The notes: generated from the sequence alone by a model not told the origin. Shown: positions 34,772-44,873, counted from the stretch's first letter. The stretch is DNA of 64,000 bases from Arthrobacter oryzae (GCF_030718995.1 NZ_CP132204.1:3844001-3908000); one strand, 5' to 3'. Numbers and translations are program-made.

Positions 34772-35259
34772 CATGATGCACTCGCCGGCGACCGCACCGA
34801 CCTGGAAGTCGGCAACACTGAAGTGCTGGCCGGCATGATCCGGGAGCTGATCGGATGCGACGTCCACCTGATCGAGGCAGCGGACCCCTATCCGGAAGAC
34901 TACGAAGAAACCGTTGCGCGGAACAGCCGGGAACAACGCGAAAACGCCCGGCCGGCCATCGCCAATCCACTCCCGGACCTGTCACAATATGACACCGTGC
35001 TGCTGGCAAGCGGCATCTGGGCAACCGGGCACCGATCATCATGACGACATTCACCGAGGCGCTCGATTTCGCCGGCAAAGCCATCCACCCCGTCACCACC
35101 TTCGCCGTGAGCGGTCTCGGGTCCACCGAACGGGACTACGCAGCTGCCTGCCCCGGGGCCACCGTCGGCGAAGGGCTCGCCGTGCGCGGCGAGGAAGTAA
35201 AGGAAGCCGGGGCCGACGTCGAGGCCTGGCTCCGCCGCACCCTGCTGCTCGGCAGCTGA
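34772..35259 (+). pseudogene. Decayed flavodoxin family gene
   Basis: Fragments in different frames: GDRTDLEVGNTEVLAGMI through NPLPDLSQYDTVLLASGIW (34795-35020), then APIIMTTFTEALDFAGKAI to EAWLRRTLLLG (35027-35259). A few codons (YSHAHE) near 34713 may be the start of the FMN-binding TxTGNT-type region. The segment between SGIW and APIIM and most of the phosphate loop are lost. The product would not bind FMN properly. Confidence 0.75.
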
Positions 35260-35676
35260 ACAGCGCGCCTTAGCCGAAAGTTCTCCGGGAAAGCACTCAT
35301 CGCTTCGGGATGCCTTGCCGGTCTCGCTTACTACGCAGGAATGACTTTTGTCGCCGATCCGATCACCCTTGTCGGGCTTCAGCTGCTCCATGCCTGGTTC
35401 TTCGGAGTAGTGGCCGGCGTAGGCCTGACCTTGTTTCAGCAGATCATCCCGCGTCCGGGTCTGGCGTCAGGCCTGTTCACCAACACGCGGCGTCTTGGCG
35501 CAATTGCGTCCGGTCCGATTATCGCCGTTGGATCAATGACGGCGTTCGGGTACCAAGCAGTCTTTGCCGCCTGCGCGGTCCTCACGGCCGTGGCCCTGGT
35601 AATCATTGAACTGACAGCAAAGACCCGGGAGCAACCGCGGAGCCAGGCCGAACGGCGAGTAGCGTTGAGGCCATAA
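35260..35676 (+). pseudogene. C-terminal remnant of an MFS sugar-efflux (SetB/SotB-like) transporter
   Basis: The open frame gives RKFSGKALIASGCLAGLAYYAG, LVGLQLLHAWFFGVVAGVGLTLFQ and the family-typical SGLFTNTRRLGAIASGPIIA, then two more helices. Only about the last four to five helices remain; the first two thirds of the gene are absent, and the frame begins directly after the flavodoxin remnant's stop. It is a truncated gene. Confidence 0.75.
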
Positions 35677-35704
35677 GTGGTCAAGTACCGAGAGGGGATA
35701 GACG

Positions 35705-36322
35705 TTGAAACTGACACTCACGCAGTTCCTGACCCTGGATGGTGTTTCCCAGGGTCCTGGATCCCCAGAGGAGGACGCCAGCGACGGATTCAGTAAGGGA
35801 GGCTGGTTCGTGCCCTACCTTGACGAGGAGTTCGTGAAACTGGCCGCGGACTGGCTGGGCCGGGCCGATGCTTTGCTGTTTGGCCGCCGCACCTACGACA
35901 ACTTTTCGCGGGACTGGCCACGGATCACGGACCCGGATGATCCGTTCACGGAAAAGATGAATGGACTCCCAAAGTACGTGGCCTCCCGCAGCTTGAAGAC
36001 AGCGGATTGGGCTCCGACGACGATCCTGTCGGGAGACATCGCCGCGCAAGTTTCTGAACTAAAGCAGGAGTCCGGCCGGGAGTTGCAGATTCACGGCAGT
36101 GCAACCTTGGCCCAGTCGCTGTTGGCCGCAGGGCTGCTCGACGAGTTGCGCCTGGTGATCGCTCCGGTCGTGTTGGGCAGCGGCCGGAGGCTCTTTCCTG
36201 AGGGAGGCGCCGAGGCCGGGCTGCGGCTGATTCGCAATGAGACGACGCCGGGCGGCCTGGCGGTTCACGTCTATGAGTCGGCGGGTCTTCCCGAGTACGG
36301 GACCTACGAGCCGGGCGCGTAG
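35705..36322 (+). CDS. Dihydrofolate reductase family (RibD C-terminal domain) protein
   Basis: A 205-residue stand-alone RibD_C/DHFR-like protein. It starts at TTG 35705 after GAGGGGATAG. Seen are [42 protein letters not shown], and [41 protein letters not shown], which carry the NADPH-binding and dimer segments. Such small proteins are common in actinobacteria and their substrates are mostly unknown. It stands alone among decayed genes. Confidence 0.88.
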   Translation: MKLTLTQFLTLDGVSQGPGSPEEDASDGFSKGGWFVPYLDEEFVKLAADWLGRADALLFGRRTYDNFSRDWPRITDPDDPFTEKMNGLPKYVASRSLKTADWAPTTILSGDIAAQVSELKQESGRELQIHGSATLAQSLLAAGLLDELRLVIAPVVLGSGRRLFPEGGAEAGLRLIRNETTPGGLAVHVYESAGLPEYGTYEPGA

Positions 36323-36431
36323 TTCCCCGGAGGTTCTACCGCTGCTCCTCGTTTTTTCGGACAATCTCAGGGCCCTTGACGGCCTGCCTCGATCTTGGGA
36401 TCGTGGAAATTGGACCGAGGAGGCGGCCACC

Positions 36432-36698
36432 ATGCAAGAGAAAAACTGGTCGGTGAAAATCGTCATCGACGAACATGAAAACCAAACAAGGGCCACCGCG
36501 CGATTGAGGACCGGGAACCCGGCTGAACTGGAAGGCGTCGGGTTGGCCAGGCTGAATCCGGTGGACTCCAATGTGCCCGAGATCGGGGACGAGTTGGCGA
36601 CCGCACGCGCCCTGGCGGACCTGGCGCATCAGCTGATCGAAGTCACCGCGGCCGATATCGAGAAAATTACCAAGGAACCTGCGCATCTCCGCCCGTAA
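36432..36698 (+). CDS. DUF1876 domain protein
   Basis: An 88-residue protein with the DUF1876 layout: [61 protein letters not shown]. The alpha-beta pattern resembles a small RNA-binding-like fold. ATG 36432 with CGAGGAGG upstream is chosen over the longer open frame. The function of the family is unknown; members are typical of actinobacteria. Confidence 0.85.
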   Translation: MQEKNWSVKIVIDEHENQTRATARLRTGNPAELEGVGLARLNPVDSNVPEIGDELATARALADLAHQLIEVTAADIEKITKEPAHLRP

Positions 36699-36742
36699 GC
36701 CCGGGCGCTGCGTCGCTGGCAGTGTCGCCGTACCCTTGATAC

Positions 36743-38206
36743 ATGAGTGACATCGCGCATTCGACCGTCACGTTTGATGGCCGCTTCGCACGGGACTTCA
36801 AGGAGATGGCCATTCCCTGGCGGGCGGAGGAAGCTCCCGACCCGCAACTCCTGGTCCTTAACGAGGCCCTGGCCGCCGAGCTCGCTCTCGATCCTGCCTT
36901 CCTCCGGAGCCCCGAGGGTGTGCGTCTGCTGATCGGCAACGCCATACCTGCGGACGCCACTCCGGTGGCGCAGGCGTACGCCGGCCACCAGTTTGGCTGG
37001 TACGCGCCACGTCTGGGGGACGGGCGGGCGCTCCTGCTCGGTGAGGTCGGGCATGCGGACGGGCACCCTCGCGAGATCCACCTCAAGGGGTCGGGACGGA
37101 CGCCGTTCGCGCGGAACGGGGACGGCCGGGCAGTGGTCGGGCCCATGCTGCGTGAATTCATCCTGAGCGAGGCAATGCACGCTTTGAACATCCCCACCAC
37201 GAGGTCCCTCGCCGTCGTCGCGACCGGGCGTTCTGTGCAGCGGGAGTCTCCGCTGCCGGGCGCCGTTCTGACCAGGGTTGCCAGCAGCCACCTGCGCGTG
37301 GGCAGCTTCCAGTACGCCAGGTCCACGGGCGACATCGGCCTCCTTCGCCGCCTCGCCGACTACGCACTCGCGCGTCACTACCCGTCCATAGCTGCGGCGG
37401 GGAACCCATATCTCGCACTGTTCCAAGCGGTCATATCCGCCCAGGCGTCGCTGGTGGCGCGGTGGATGCTCGTGGGATTCGTGCACGGGGTTATGAACAC
37501 CGACAACATGACGATCTCGGGCGAAACCATCGATTACGGGCCGTGCGCCTTCATGGAAGGCTTCGATCCCGGGGCCGTCTATAGTTCGATCGACGAGGCC
37601 GGACGCTACGCATACCGGAATCAGCCGGTGGTCGCGGAATGGAATCTTGCCCGGCTCGGCGAGTCTCTCCTGCCCCTGATCCACGATGACCAGGAGCAGG
37701 CGGTGGTCCTCGCGGTGGAAGCACTAGGCGGCTTCCGCCGGCAGTACAGTGACGCCTGGGCGGCGGGGATGAAGGCCAAGCTGGGGTTCCGTGCGGGCCT
37801 TGACGATGAGGTGGCCTCGGCTCTCGTGGACGAGCTTGTGGCTCTGGTGCAGGAGTCCCGTGCGGACTACACGTCGTTTTTCCGTCACCTCGCCAACGCT
37901 GCCCGCGGACGAGCAGGGGCTGCGCGCGGCATGATGGTTGACCTGGCCGCATTTGATGCCTGGGCTGAGCGCTGGCGCGCCTTGGGGCCGGATGCGGACG
38001 CCATGGACCGGGTCAACCCCGCGTACATCCCGCGGAACCACATGGTGGAGGAGGCATTGACGGCCGCCACTGGCGGGAACATGGGTCCGCTGCAACGGTT
38101 GATGGAAGCAGTTGGTTCACCCTTCGTTGAGCGGCCCGGACTCGAGCGTTACACCGTGCCCGCACCGGACAGCTTTGGCCCCTACCGGACCTTCTGCGGA
38201 ACCTGA
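36743..38206 (+). CDS. selO: SelO (YdiU) family protein adenylyltransferase
   Basis: A 487-residue pseudokinase-fold protein of the SelO/YdiU family, whose members transfer AMP to Ser/Thr/Tyr of target proteins. Conserved parts are [97 protein letters not shown] and PAYIPRNH. The C-terminus ends in YRTFCGT, with Cys where eukaryotic forms have selenocysteine. The length is normal. It stands alone. Confidence 0.95.
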   Translation: MSDIAHSTVTFDGRFARDFKEMAIPWRAEEAPDPQLLVLNEALAAELALDPAFLRSPEGVRLLIGNAIPADATPVAQAYAGHQFGWYAPRLGDGRALLLGEVGHADGHPREIHLKGSGRTPFARNGDGRAVVGPMLREFILSEAMHALNIPTTRSLAVVATGRSVQRESPLPGAVLTRVASSHLRVGSFQYARSTGDIGLLRRLADYALARHYPSIAAAGNPYLALFQAVISAQASLVARWMLVGFVHGVMNTDNMTISGETIDYGPCAFMEGFDPGAVYSSIDEAGRYAYRNQPVVAEWNLARLGESLLPLIHDDQEQAVVLAVEALGGFRRQYSDAWAAGMKAKLGFRAGLDDEVASALVDELVALVQESRADYTSFFRHLANAARGRAGAARGMMVDLAAFDAWAERWRALGPDADAMDRVNPAYIPRNHMVEEALTAATGGNMGPLQRLMEAVGSPFVERPGLERYTVPAPDSFGPYRTFCGT

Positions 38207-38226
38207 ACCGCTGCGTCTGATGCGTG

Positions 38227-38718
38227 TCATCGTACGCTTCGCATCCCGCTGTAGGCTGCGACGGCCCCTACCAGGAAAATGAGGACGGTCAGATAGACCG
38301 GGCCGAGGTGCCCGGGCGTGGCCAGCCCCCATGGGTAGTGTGCAGGGAGGGCCACGGCGAGTCCGACGACCGGGACGACAACGGCTGTGGCGAAGGCCCA
38401 CCGGTCTCCGCGGCGCACCCCGAACCAGGACAGGCCTGCGATGGCCAGTCCGGTCGCAGCGATGAAGCCGCTGAGTGCGATGTGCAGATGGCTGATGTAG
38501 TGATACAGCTGCGGGCTGAACGCCTCGACGTCCGCCTTCCCCTTGTCCACCTCATCGGGGCCGATGCCCAGCTCGAGGAAGGTGCCCGAAAAGTTCAGTA
38601 CCAAGAAGACTGCGGCATACCCCACGAAGGCCAGGCCGGCAAGCGTCATGAGAGCGGCTCCTGTCCGGAGGCGGGACTGTTTCCCTTGGGGAGCTTGGAC
38701 GGCAGACAAGGCCACCAC
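38227..38718 (-). CDS. Hypothetical four-helix membrane protein
   Basis: A 163-residue protein with four hydrophobic segments (GAALMTLAGLAFVGYAAVFLVLNF, IALSGFIAATGLAIAGLSWFG, FATAVVVPVVGLAVALPAHY, PVYLTVLIFLVGAVAAYSGM). An extracytoplasmic loop has ELGIGPDEVDKGKADVEAFSPQLYHYISHLH. No signal peptide and no recognised family. It is convergent with selO. Confidence 0.7.
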   Translation of the reverse strand: MVALSAVQAPQGKQSRLRTGAALMTLAGLAFVGYAAVFLVLNFSGTFLELGIGPDEVDKGKADVEAFSPQLYHYISHLHIALSGFIAATGLAIAGLSWFGVRRGDRWAFATAVVVPVVGLAVALPAHYPWGLATPGHLGPVYLTVLIFLVGAVAAYSGMRSVR

Positions 38719-38886
38719 CCCCTTTCCTATTCACGTAGATAGGTGAATGGGAGTCCCCTCGCCTCTGGCTTGTCAAGAGACGACTTGTAGATGCACAGGC
38801 TGGTCAGGAACCCGCACGGGAAGGCTAGACTCTGATCGGACTGCCGGAGGCGGTCCTGCAATCGGAACGCACGCAAAGGAGCAGCG

Positions 38887-39681
38887 ATGGCCGGCGGCAG
38901 CCGCGAACCTGGCCGTTCCGTGACGTCCAAGGTCCTGGCCATCCTGGAAGCATTCGAGAAATCCCGCGGCGCAATGAGCCTGACCGACATTGCGGAACAA
39001 TCAGGGCTGCCGCTGAGCACCGCACACCGTCTGGTCAACGAACTCACGGACTGGGGTTTCCTGACGCGCGAACCCAACGGCCGCTACCAGCTGGGCATCC
39101 GGCTGTGGGAACTTGCCCAGAACACCGGACGGCAGCTCCGCGAAGCTGCCCGTCCCTACATCCAGGACCTGTTCTCCCTGACAGGCGAGACAGCGCACCT
39201 GGCCATCCGGGCGGGACATGAGGTCCTTTACATCGACCGGGTCTACGGTTCCAAGCGCGTGCCCCGGGCCTCCCGCGTCGGCGGCCGCCTTCCCATGCAC
39301 GCCACAGCCGTCGGGAAAGTCATCCTTGCGTTCGAGGACGACTGGGTCCGGGACGCCTACCTCAACCGCGACCTCGAGCGGCCCACCGCCCATACCCACA
39401 TTGACCCGCGGCGGTTTGCCGAAGAGCTGATCCAGATCCGGGAACAGGGCTACGCCACCACCATGGAGGAGATGCGGCTCGGGTCGTGTTCCATTGCGGT
39501 CCCGGTTTTCCACACCGGCAGGATCGGCGCCGGACTGGGCCTCGTGCTGCCCACATCGCAGGCATCCACCATGACCAGGCACCTTCCCGTCCTCAAGGGC
39601 ATATCGGCCCAGATTGAGCGTGCCACTGCACGGATTCCGCTGGAAACGTTGATTGGCGTGCATCGCGGAGCAAGGGACTGA
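38887..39681 (+). CDS. IclR family transcriptional regulator
   Basis: A 264-residue IclR protein. The N-terminal winged helix is VTSKVLAILEAFEKSRGAMSLTDIAEQSGLPLSTAHRLVNELTDWGFL (residues about 12-60). The C-terminal effector domain has RVGGRLPMHATAVGKVILA and EEMRLGSCSIAVPVFHTG. It lies 154 bp upstream of, and in the same direction as, the cre-like operon, so it is the likely regulator of that operon. The effector is probably the aromatic substrate or a product (inferred). Confidence 0.9.
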   Translation: MAGGSREPGRSVTSKVLAILEAFEKSRGAMSLTDIAEQSGLPLSTAHRLVNELTDWGFLTREPNGRYQLGIRLWELAQNTGRQLREAARPYIQDLFSLTGETAHLAIRAGHEVLYIDRVYGSKRVPRASRVGGRLPMHATAVGKVILAFEDDWVRDAYLNRDLERPTAHTHIDPRRFAEELIQIREQGYATTMEEMRLGSCSIAVPVFHTGRIGAGLGLVLPTSQASTMTRHLPVLKGISAQIERATARIPLETLIGVHRGARD

Positions 39682-39763
39682 CGGGTCAAAGCGGCGACGC
39701 CGGGCCGGCTCTGACATTGCCTTCCGCTCAGTGGAAGTCAAAGCTGTTATCCCGAGGTGAGGT

Positions 39764-39778
39764 GGACCACACTGGTCC
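39764..39778. promoter_or_regulatory. GGACCA-CAC-TGGTCC dyad, candidate IclR operator
   Basis: A perfect 6-bp inverted repeat 57 bp upstream of the P450 start, in the only long intergenic gap of the cluster. A further imperfect hairpin (GGCACCGT...ACGGTGCC) lies at 39790-39810. A role in operon control is inferred from position. Confidence 0.4.
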
Positions 39779-39835
39779 GTAAGAACCCCGGGCACCGTTG
39801 ACGGTGCCGGGCGGAACCACTTTTCAAGGAGCCCC

Positions 39836-41113
39836 ATGTCATCGTCGACAGAAACGGCCGGCCGCTGTCCCTTCGGATACGGCGCCGAAGCCCCCGCCGG
39901 ACACCACGGCTATGAGCCCTTCCAGATGAAGGACCCTTTCGGTGCCTATGCCGAGCTCCGGTCCGAACAGCCGGTGATGTTCGATGAGCGCGTCGGCCTC
40001 TACGTTGTCTCCCGCTACGACGACATCAAGGCCGTTTTTGAGGACTGGGAAACCTTCTCCAGCGAAAACGCCCAGGCCCCGGTCCGCGAGCGCGGACCCG
40101 CCGCGAAAAAGATCATGGAAGACGGCGGCTTCACCGCCTACTCCGGACTTTCCGCCCGTCGCCCGCCGGAGCACACCCGGATCCGCGCCGTGGTGCAGAA
40201 GGCCTTCACGCCCCGCCGCTACAAAGCACTGGAGCCTTTCATCCGGGAAAACGTCGTCAAACTCATCGAGAAAATGCTCTCCCGCGAAGAGCGCCGCGGC
40301 GACATGGTCAAGGACCTCGCCTACGACGTCCCCACCATCACCATCCTCACCCTGATCGGCGCGGACGTTACCCGGGTGGACACCTTCAAGCGCTGGAGTG
40401 ATTCCCGCGCCGCCATGACGTGGGGTGACCTGAGCGATGAGGAACAGGTCCCGCACGCCCGCAACCTGGTCGAATACTGGCAGGAATGCCTGCGCCTGGT
40501 CCGCGTGGCCCATGAGGAAGGCGGGGACAACCTCACCGCTGACCTCGTGAAGGCACAGCACGAAGGCGCGGAAATCTCGGACCATGAGATCGCCTCGGTT
40601 CTCTACAGCCTGCTCTTCGCCGGTCACGAAACCACCACCACGCTGATCGCCAATGCCCTGCGGGAGCTGCTGGCCCGTCCCGCGCAGTGGCAGCAGCTGG
40701 TCGAAGACCCCAAGAAAATCCCCGCAGCGATCGACGAGGTCCTCCGCTACGCCGGCTCGATCGTCGGCTGGCGCCGCAAGGCCCTGAAAGACACCGAAGT
40801 GGGCGGGGTCCCCATCGAGGAGGGGTCGCAGCTGCTGCTCCTGATGGGCTCTGCCAACCGCGATGAAAGCAAGTTCGAAGCCGGCGAAGACTTCGACATC
40901 ACCCGCCCCAACGCCCGCGAGCACCTCTCCTTCGGCTTCGGAATCCACTACTGCCTGGGCAACATGCTGGCCAAGCTCCAGGCCAAAATCGCGCTCGAGG
41001 AAGTGGCCCGGCTCGCCCCGGAGCTGCAGCTCGAGGACCCGGAGGCCATCGCCTTCCGCGAGAACCTCTCCTTCCGTGTCCCCGAGACCGTTCCTGTCAC
41101 CTGGAAGGCCTGA
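39836..41113 (+). CDS. creJ: Cytochrome P450, CreJ-like (alkylphenyl phosphate hydroxylase)
   Basis: A 425-residue soluble bacterial P450. The I-helix is LLFAGHETTTTLIAN, ExxR is in DEVLRY, and the heme ligand is Cys373 in FGFGIHYCLGNM. It opens an eight-gene unit whose order equals that of the Corynebacterium glutamicum cre genes, where CreJ oxidises the para side chain of phosphorylated alkylphenols. Electrons would come from the ferredoxin and reductase encoded downstream. ATG 39836 follows AAGGAG. P450 membership is certain; the CreJ role is by gene context. Confidence 0.85.
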   Translation: MSSSTETAGRCPFGYGAEAPAGHHGYEPFQMKDPFGAYAELRSEQPVMFDERVGLYVVSRYDDIKAVFEDWETFSSENAQAPVRERGPAAKKIMEDGGFTAYSGLSARRPPEHTRIRAVVQKAFTPRRYKALEPFIRENVVKLIEKMLSREERRGDMVKDLAYDVPTITILTLIGADVTRVDTFKRWSDSRAAMTWGDLSDEEQVPHARNLVEYWQECLRLVRVAHEEGGDNLTADLVKAQHEGAEISDHEIASVLYSLLFAGHETTTTLIANALRELLARPAQWQQLVEDPKKIPAAIDEVLRYAGSIVGWRRKALKDTEVGGVPIEEGSQLLLLMGSANRDESKFEAGEDFDITRPNAREHLSFGFGIHYCLGNMLAKLQAKIALEEVARLAPELQLEDPEAIAFRENLSFRVPETVPVTWKA

Positions 41114-41117
41114 CCCC

Positions 41118-42197
41118 ATGCAAAGCAATGAATACATCCAGTTCTTCGACGGCGGCATCGAACCTGAGCTTGAAAACCTTGGGGGCAAGGGCGCTTCCCT
41201 GGTCACCATGACCTCCGCCGGCATGCCTGTCCCGCCCGGCTTTGTGGTCACCACCGCCCAGTTCGATGCGTTCATGGACGAAGCAGGCATCACCCGGCAC
41301 ATCCACCAGCTCCTCGCCGATCTGGATCCCGAGGACATGGGCCAGGTGGACAAGGTGTCCGCCGCCATCCGCGAGGACATCTGTTCCCGCCCCGTACCGC
41401 CGGCAATGCGTGAACTGACCATCACCGCCTACGAGTCGCTCATGGCCCGCTTCGACTCGCCGGTGCCGGTGGCCGTCCGCTCCAGCGCCACCGCCGAGGA
41501 CCTGCCCGACGCCTCCTTTGCCGGCCAGCAGGACACCTACCTGTGGCTCGACGGGGTCAAAGCGGTCACCGAGCACATCCGCCAGTGCTGGGCCTCGCTC
41601 TTCACCTCCCGCGCCATCATCTACCGGCTCAAGAACAGCATCCCCAATGAGGGCCTGTCGATGGCCGTTGTGGTGCAGAAGATGGTCAACTCACGGGTGT
41701 CCGGCGTCGCCATCACCATGGACCCCACCAACGGTGACCGCTCCAAGATCACCATCGACTCCTCCTACGGGGTGGGGGAGATGGTGGTGTCCGGCCAGGT
41801 CACCCCGGACAACATCCTGCTGGACAAGGTGACGCTCGCCGTCGTCAGCGAACACCTCGGCGATAAGCACGCCGAACTGGTCCCCGACGCCGGCGCCAAG
41901 CGCCTGGTGGAACGCGAGGTCGACGCCGAACGCCGCGGCCGCCGCAGCCTCACCGATGCGGAACTCACCGCCGTCGCCCGGATGGCCAAGCGGGCCGAGA
42001 AACACTACAAGTGCCCCCAGGACATCGAATGGGCCCTCGACGCGGACCTGCCCGACGGCGACAACCTGCTGCTGCTCCAGTCCCGCCCGGAGACCGTGCA
42101 CTCCTCGAAACCTGCCCCGCAGACGGCCCCGCAGCCGGTCGTCTCCGGCGGCTTCTTCAGCGCATTCAGCACGCCAACACTCAACCCTTCCGCCTAA
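41118..42197 (+). CDS. creI: PEP-synthase-like ATP-binding subunit, CreI-like
   Basis: A 359-residue protein consisting of a PEP/pyruvate-dikinase N-terminal (ATP-grasp) domain only. Seen are ENLGGKGASLVTMTSAGMPVPPGFVVTT, VAVRSSATAEDLPDASFAGQQDTYL, SGVAITMDPTNGD, and QDIEWALD...LLLLQSRPET. The catalytic-His swivelling domain is on the next gene product, so the two make a split phosphotransferase like phenylphosphate synthase. In the cre pathway CreH/CreI phosphorylate 4-cresol with ATP. H versus I is assigned from gene order only. It starts 4 nt after creJ. Confidence 0.78.
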   Translation: MQSNEYIQFFDGGIEPELENLGGKGASLVTMTSAGMPVPPGFVVTTAQFDAFMDEAGITRHIHQLLADLDPEDMGQVDKVSAAIREDICSRPVPPAMRELTITAYESLMARFDSPVPVAVRSSATAEDLPDASFAGQQDTYLWLDGVKAVTEHIRQCWASLFTSRAIIYRLKNSIPNEGLSMAVVVQKMVNSRVSGVAITMDPTNGDRSKITIDSSYGVGEMVVSGQVTPDNILLDKVTLAVVSEHLGDKHAELVPDAGAKRLVEREVDAERRGRRSLTDAELTAVARMAKRAEKHYKCPQDIEWALDADLPDGDNLLLLQSRPETVHSSKPAPQTAPQPVVSGGFFSAFSTPTLNPSA

Positions 42198-42244
42198 GGC
42201 TCCACACACCAAGGCTCACCGCTGAGCCCTATGAAAGGACCGCC

Positions 42245-44116
42245 ATGTCCCTGAAGTCCTTCCCCAAACCCTCCGAGCTAGCGGTCCCCGCCGGCGCCGA
42301 CGGCTGGGAAAAGATCTACCCCTACTACCTCGTGTTCCAGGACAGGCTCAAGGAACAGGAGGACGCCAAGTTCTGGTTCTGCGACAGCCAGCACTGGCCC
42401 ACCGTCTTCAAGCCCTTTGAAACCATCGGCGGCGAGTTCGCGGTCAAGTGCCTGGGCCAGTACAACGCCCGGCACCTGATGATCCCCAACGCCAACGGCA
42501 TCGAATTCCGCATCCACCTTGGCTACCTCTACATGTCGCCCATCCCCGTGCCGGAAGACCAGATCGCCGCGCGTGTGCCGCTGTTCGAGCAGCGCGTGGG
42601 CCACTACTTCCAGAACTGGGAGCAGCTGCTCAAGGAGTGGCACGTCAAAGTCAAGGGCACCATCGCCGAGATGGAAACCATTTCCTTCCCCAAACTTCCG
42701 GACATGGTCCCCATGGAGGACATCGTTACCGGCAAGGGCAAGGACGGTTCCGAAAAGCTGCTGGAAAGCTACGACCGCCTGATCCAGCTGGCCTACCAGA
42801 ACTGGCAGTACCACTTTGAATTCCTGAACCTGGGCTACATCGCCTACCTGGACTTCTTCAACTTCTGCAAGCAGGTCTTCCCGAACGTCCCGGACCAGTC
42901 GATCGCCACCATGGTGCAGGGCGTGGACATGGAGCTCTTCCGCCCGGACGACGAACTCAAGGGACTCGCTAAGCTCGCCGTGGAACTGGGACTCCAGGCC
43001 CACTTTGGCAACACGGACGACGTCGATGCCACCTTGGGTGCCGTCGCCGCCGCTCCGGGCGGGGACCGCTGGATCGCCCAGTACGAAGGGGCCAAGGACC
43101 CGTGGTTCAACTTCACGGTGGGCAACGGCTTCTACGGCCACGACAAGTACTGGAACGAGCACCAGGAAATCCCGCTCGGCTACATCGCGGACTACATCCG
43201 GCGCGTGGACGACGGCCAGGAAATCATGCGTCCCGTCGAAGCCCTGATCATCGAACGGGACCGCATCATCGAGGAGTACCGCGACCTGCTCGAAGGCGAC
43301 AACCAGGCGGTCTTCGACGCCAAGCGCGGCCTTGCCGCCACCGCCTACCCCTACGTGGAGAACCACAACTTCTACATCGAGCACTGGACCATGGGCGTCT
43401 TCTGGCGCAAGATCCGTGAGCTCTCCCGCATGATGCACGCCGAGGGCTTCTGGACCGAACCGGACGACCTCCTCTACCTGGGCCGCAACGAGGTCCGCGA
43501 CGCACTCTTTGACCTGGTCACCGGCTGGGGCGTCGGCGCCAAGCCGATCGGGCCGGACTTCTGGCCGGAGGAGATCGAACGCCGGCGCGGCATTGTGGAC
43601 GCGCTCAAGACCGCCCGGCCTGCCCCGGCGCTGAACACGCCGCCGGAGTCCATCACCGAACCCTTCACCCGGATGCTCTGGGGCATCACCACCGAGCAGG
43701 TCCAGCAGTGGCTGGGTGCCGGCGAAGCGGTGGAAGGCGGCGGACTGCGCGGCATGGCAGCCTCACCTGGTGTGGTGGAAGGCCTGGCCCGCGTTGTCAC
43801 CGACGCGGACCAGCTCTCCGAAGTGCAGCAGGGCGAGATCCTCGTTGCCACCGTGACGGCGCCTTCATGGGGTCCGATCTTCGGGAAGATCAAGGCTACG
43901 GTCACGGACATCGGCGGCATGATGAGCCACGCCGCGATCGTGTGCCGCGAATACGGACTTCCGGCCGTGACCGGGACCGGTTCGGCCTCCACCACCATCA
44001 AGACCGGCCAGAGGCTGCGGGTGGACGGGACCAAGGGCACGGTCCAGATCCTCGACGCGCTGGAACCTGACCTCCTGGCCGCCGGTTCCGGCGCGCACGC
44101 CCACAGCCATGTCTGA
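42245..44116 (+). CDS. creH: PEP-utilizing-enzyme subunit with catalytic His domain, CreH-like
   Basis: A 623-residue protein. The long N-terminal and middle region (residues 1-510) matches phenylphosphate-synthase-type subunits. The C-terminal PEP-utilizer mobile domain carries the phospho-acceptor His562 in GGMMSHAAIVCREYGLPAV, after ILVATVTAPSWGPIF. Together with the ATP-grasp subunit upstream it should phosphorylate a phenol hydroxyl. ATG 42245 follows AAAGGA. It overlaps the SDR start by 8 nt. The specific substrate, 4-cresol or another alkylphenol, is inferred from the cluster. Confidence 0.8.
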   Translation: MSLKSFPKPSELAVPAGADGWEKIYPYYLVFQDRLKEQEDAKFWFCDSQHWPTVFKPFETIGGEFAVKCLGQYNARHLMIPNANGIEFRIHLGYLYMSPIPVPEDQIAARVPLFEQRVGHYFQNWEQLLKEWHVKVKGTIAEMETISFPKLPDMVPMEDIVTGKGKDGSEKLLESYDRLIQLAYQNWQYHFEFLNLGYIAYLDFFNFCKQVFPNVPDQSIATMVQGVDMELFRPDDELKGLAKLAVELGLQAHFGNTDDVDATLGAVAAAPGGDRWIAQYEGAKDPWFNFTVGNGFYGHDKYWNEHQEIPLGYIADYIRRVDDGQEIMRPVEALIIERDRIIEEYRDLLEGDNQAVFDAKRGLAATAYPYVENHNFYIEHWTMGVFWRKIRELSRMMHAEGFWTEPDDLLYLGRNEVRDALFDLVTGWGVGAKPIGPDFWPEEIERRRGIVDALKTARPAPALNTPPESITEPFTRMLWGITTEQVQQWLGAGEAVEGGGLRGMAASPGVVEGLARVVTDADQLSEVQQGEILVATVTAPSWGPIFGKIKATVTDIGGMMSHAAIVCREYGLPAVTGTGSASTTIKTGQRLRVDGTKGTVQILDALEPDLLAAGSGAHAHSHV

Positions 44117-44873
44117 CGTGACCATGCCTGAAGCAGGGAAAACTGTCCTGATCACCGGTGCCGCCGGCGGGCTGGGCCGGGCGTTCGCGCTCGGCTTCGC
44201 CGGCCGCGGCTACCGGGTCGCGGTGGCGGACATCAACCTTGAAGGCGCCGAGCAGACGGCGAAGCTGGTCCGCGAAATCGGCGGCGAAGCCGCAGCCTTC
44301 CCAGCGGACGTCACCAGCGTGGACTCCACGGAGGACCTCGCGAAAAGCTGCGCGGAGTTCGGAAACGGAAGCATCGACGTCGTCCTTAACAACGCCGCGG
44401 TGTACGCCGGGGTGACCCGGAGCCCGTTCGAGGACATTGACCCGGCCGAATGGGACCTGGTCATGAACGTGAACCTCAAGGGCCCGTGGCTGGTGACCCG
44501 CGCGGCCAGCCCCTACCTCCCGGAGGGCGGACGCGTCATCAACCTCTCCAGCGCCACCATCTTCAGCGGCTCCGAGCAATGGCTGCATTACGTCGCCTCC
44601 AAGGGAGGCGTGGTGGCCATGACCCGGGTCATGGCCAAGGAACTGGGCCGGCGGGGGATCACGGTCAACGCGATCGCCCCGGGCTTCACTCTCACCGAGG
44701 CCAGTTACGGGCTGATGGAAAACGCCGAGAACTACGGCGTGGACCGCGGTGCGATCAAGCGGGCCAGCCAGCCGGAGGACATCGTGGGTGCCGCGCTCTT
44801 CCTCGCCGGACCCGACAGCTCCTACTACACCGGCCAGACCATGGTGGTGGACGGCGGCCGCCAGTTCATCTGA
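44109..44873 (+). CDS. creG: Short-chain dehydrogenase/reductase, CreG-like
   Basis: A 254-residue classical SDR. NAD(P) binding is by TGAAGGLGRAFALGFAGRG, then NNAAVYAG, the catalytic Ser in INLSSATIF, the Tyr/Lys in HYVASKGGVVAMTR, and PGFTLTEASYG. In the cre pathway it would oxidise 4-hydroxybenzyl alcohol to the aldehyde. It overlaps creH by 8 nt and is followed by the ferredoxin gene after 48 nt. Family is certain; role from context. Confidence 0.82.
   Translation: MSDVTMPEAGKTVLITGAAGGLGRAFALGFAGRGYRVAVADINLEGAEQTAKLVREIGGEAAAFPADVTSVDSTEDLAKSCAEFGNGSIDVVLNNAAVYAGVTRSPFEDIDPAEWDLVMNVNLKGPWLVTRAASPYLPEGGRVINLSSATIFSGSEQWLHYVASKGGVVAMTRVMAKELGRRGITVNAIAPGFTLTEASYGLMENAENYGVDRGAIKRASQPEDIVGAALFLAGPDSSYYTGQTMVVDGGRQFI

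Noticed and set aside
39839-41425. Long minus-strand frame opposite creJ
   Set aside because: Crosses the P450 stop and the next gene start; composition is that of a shadow frame.
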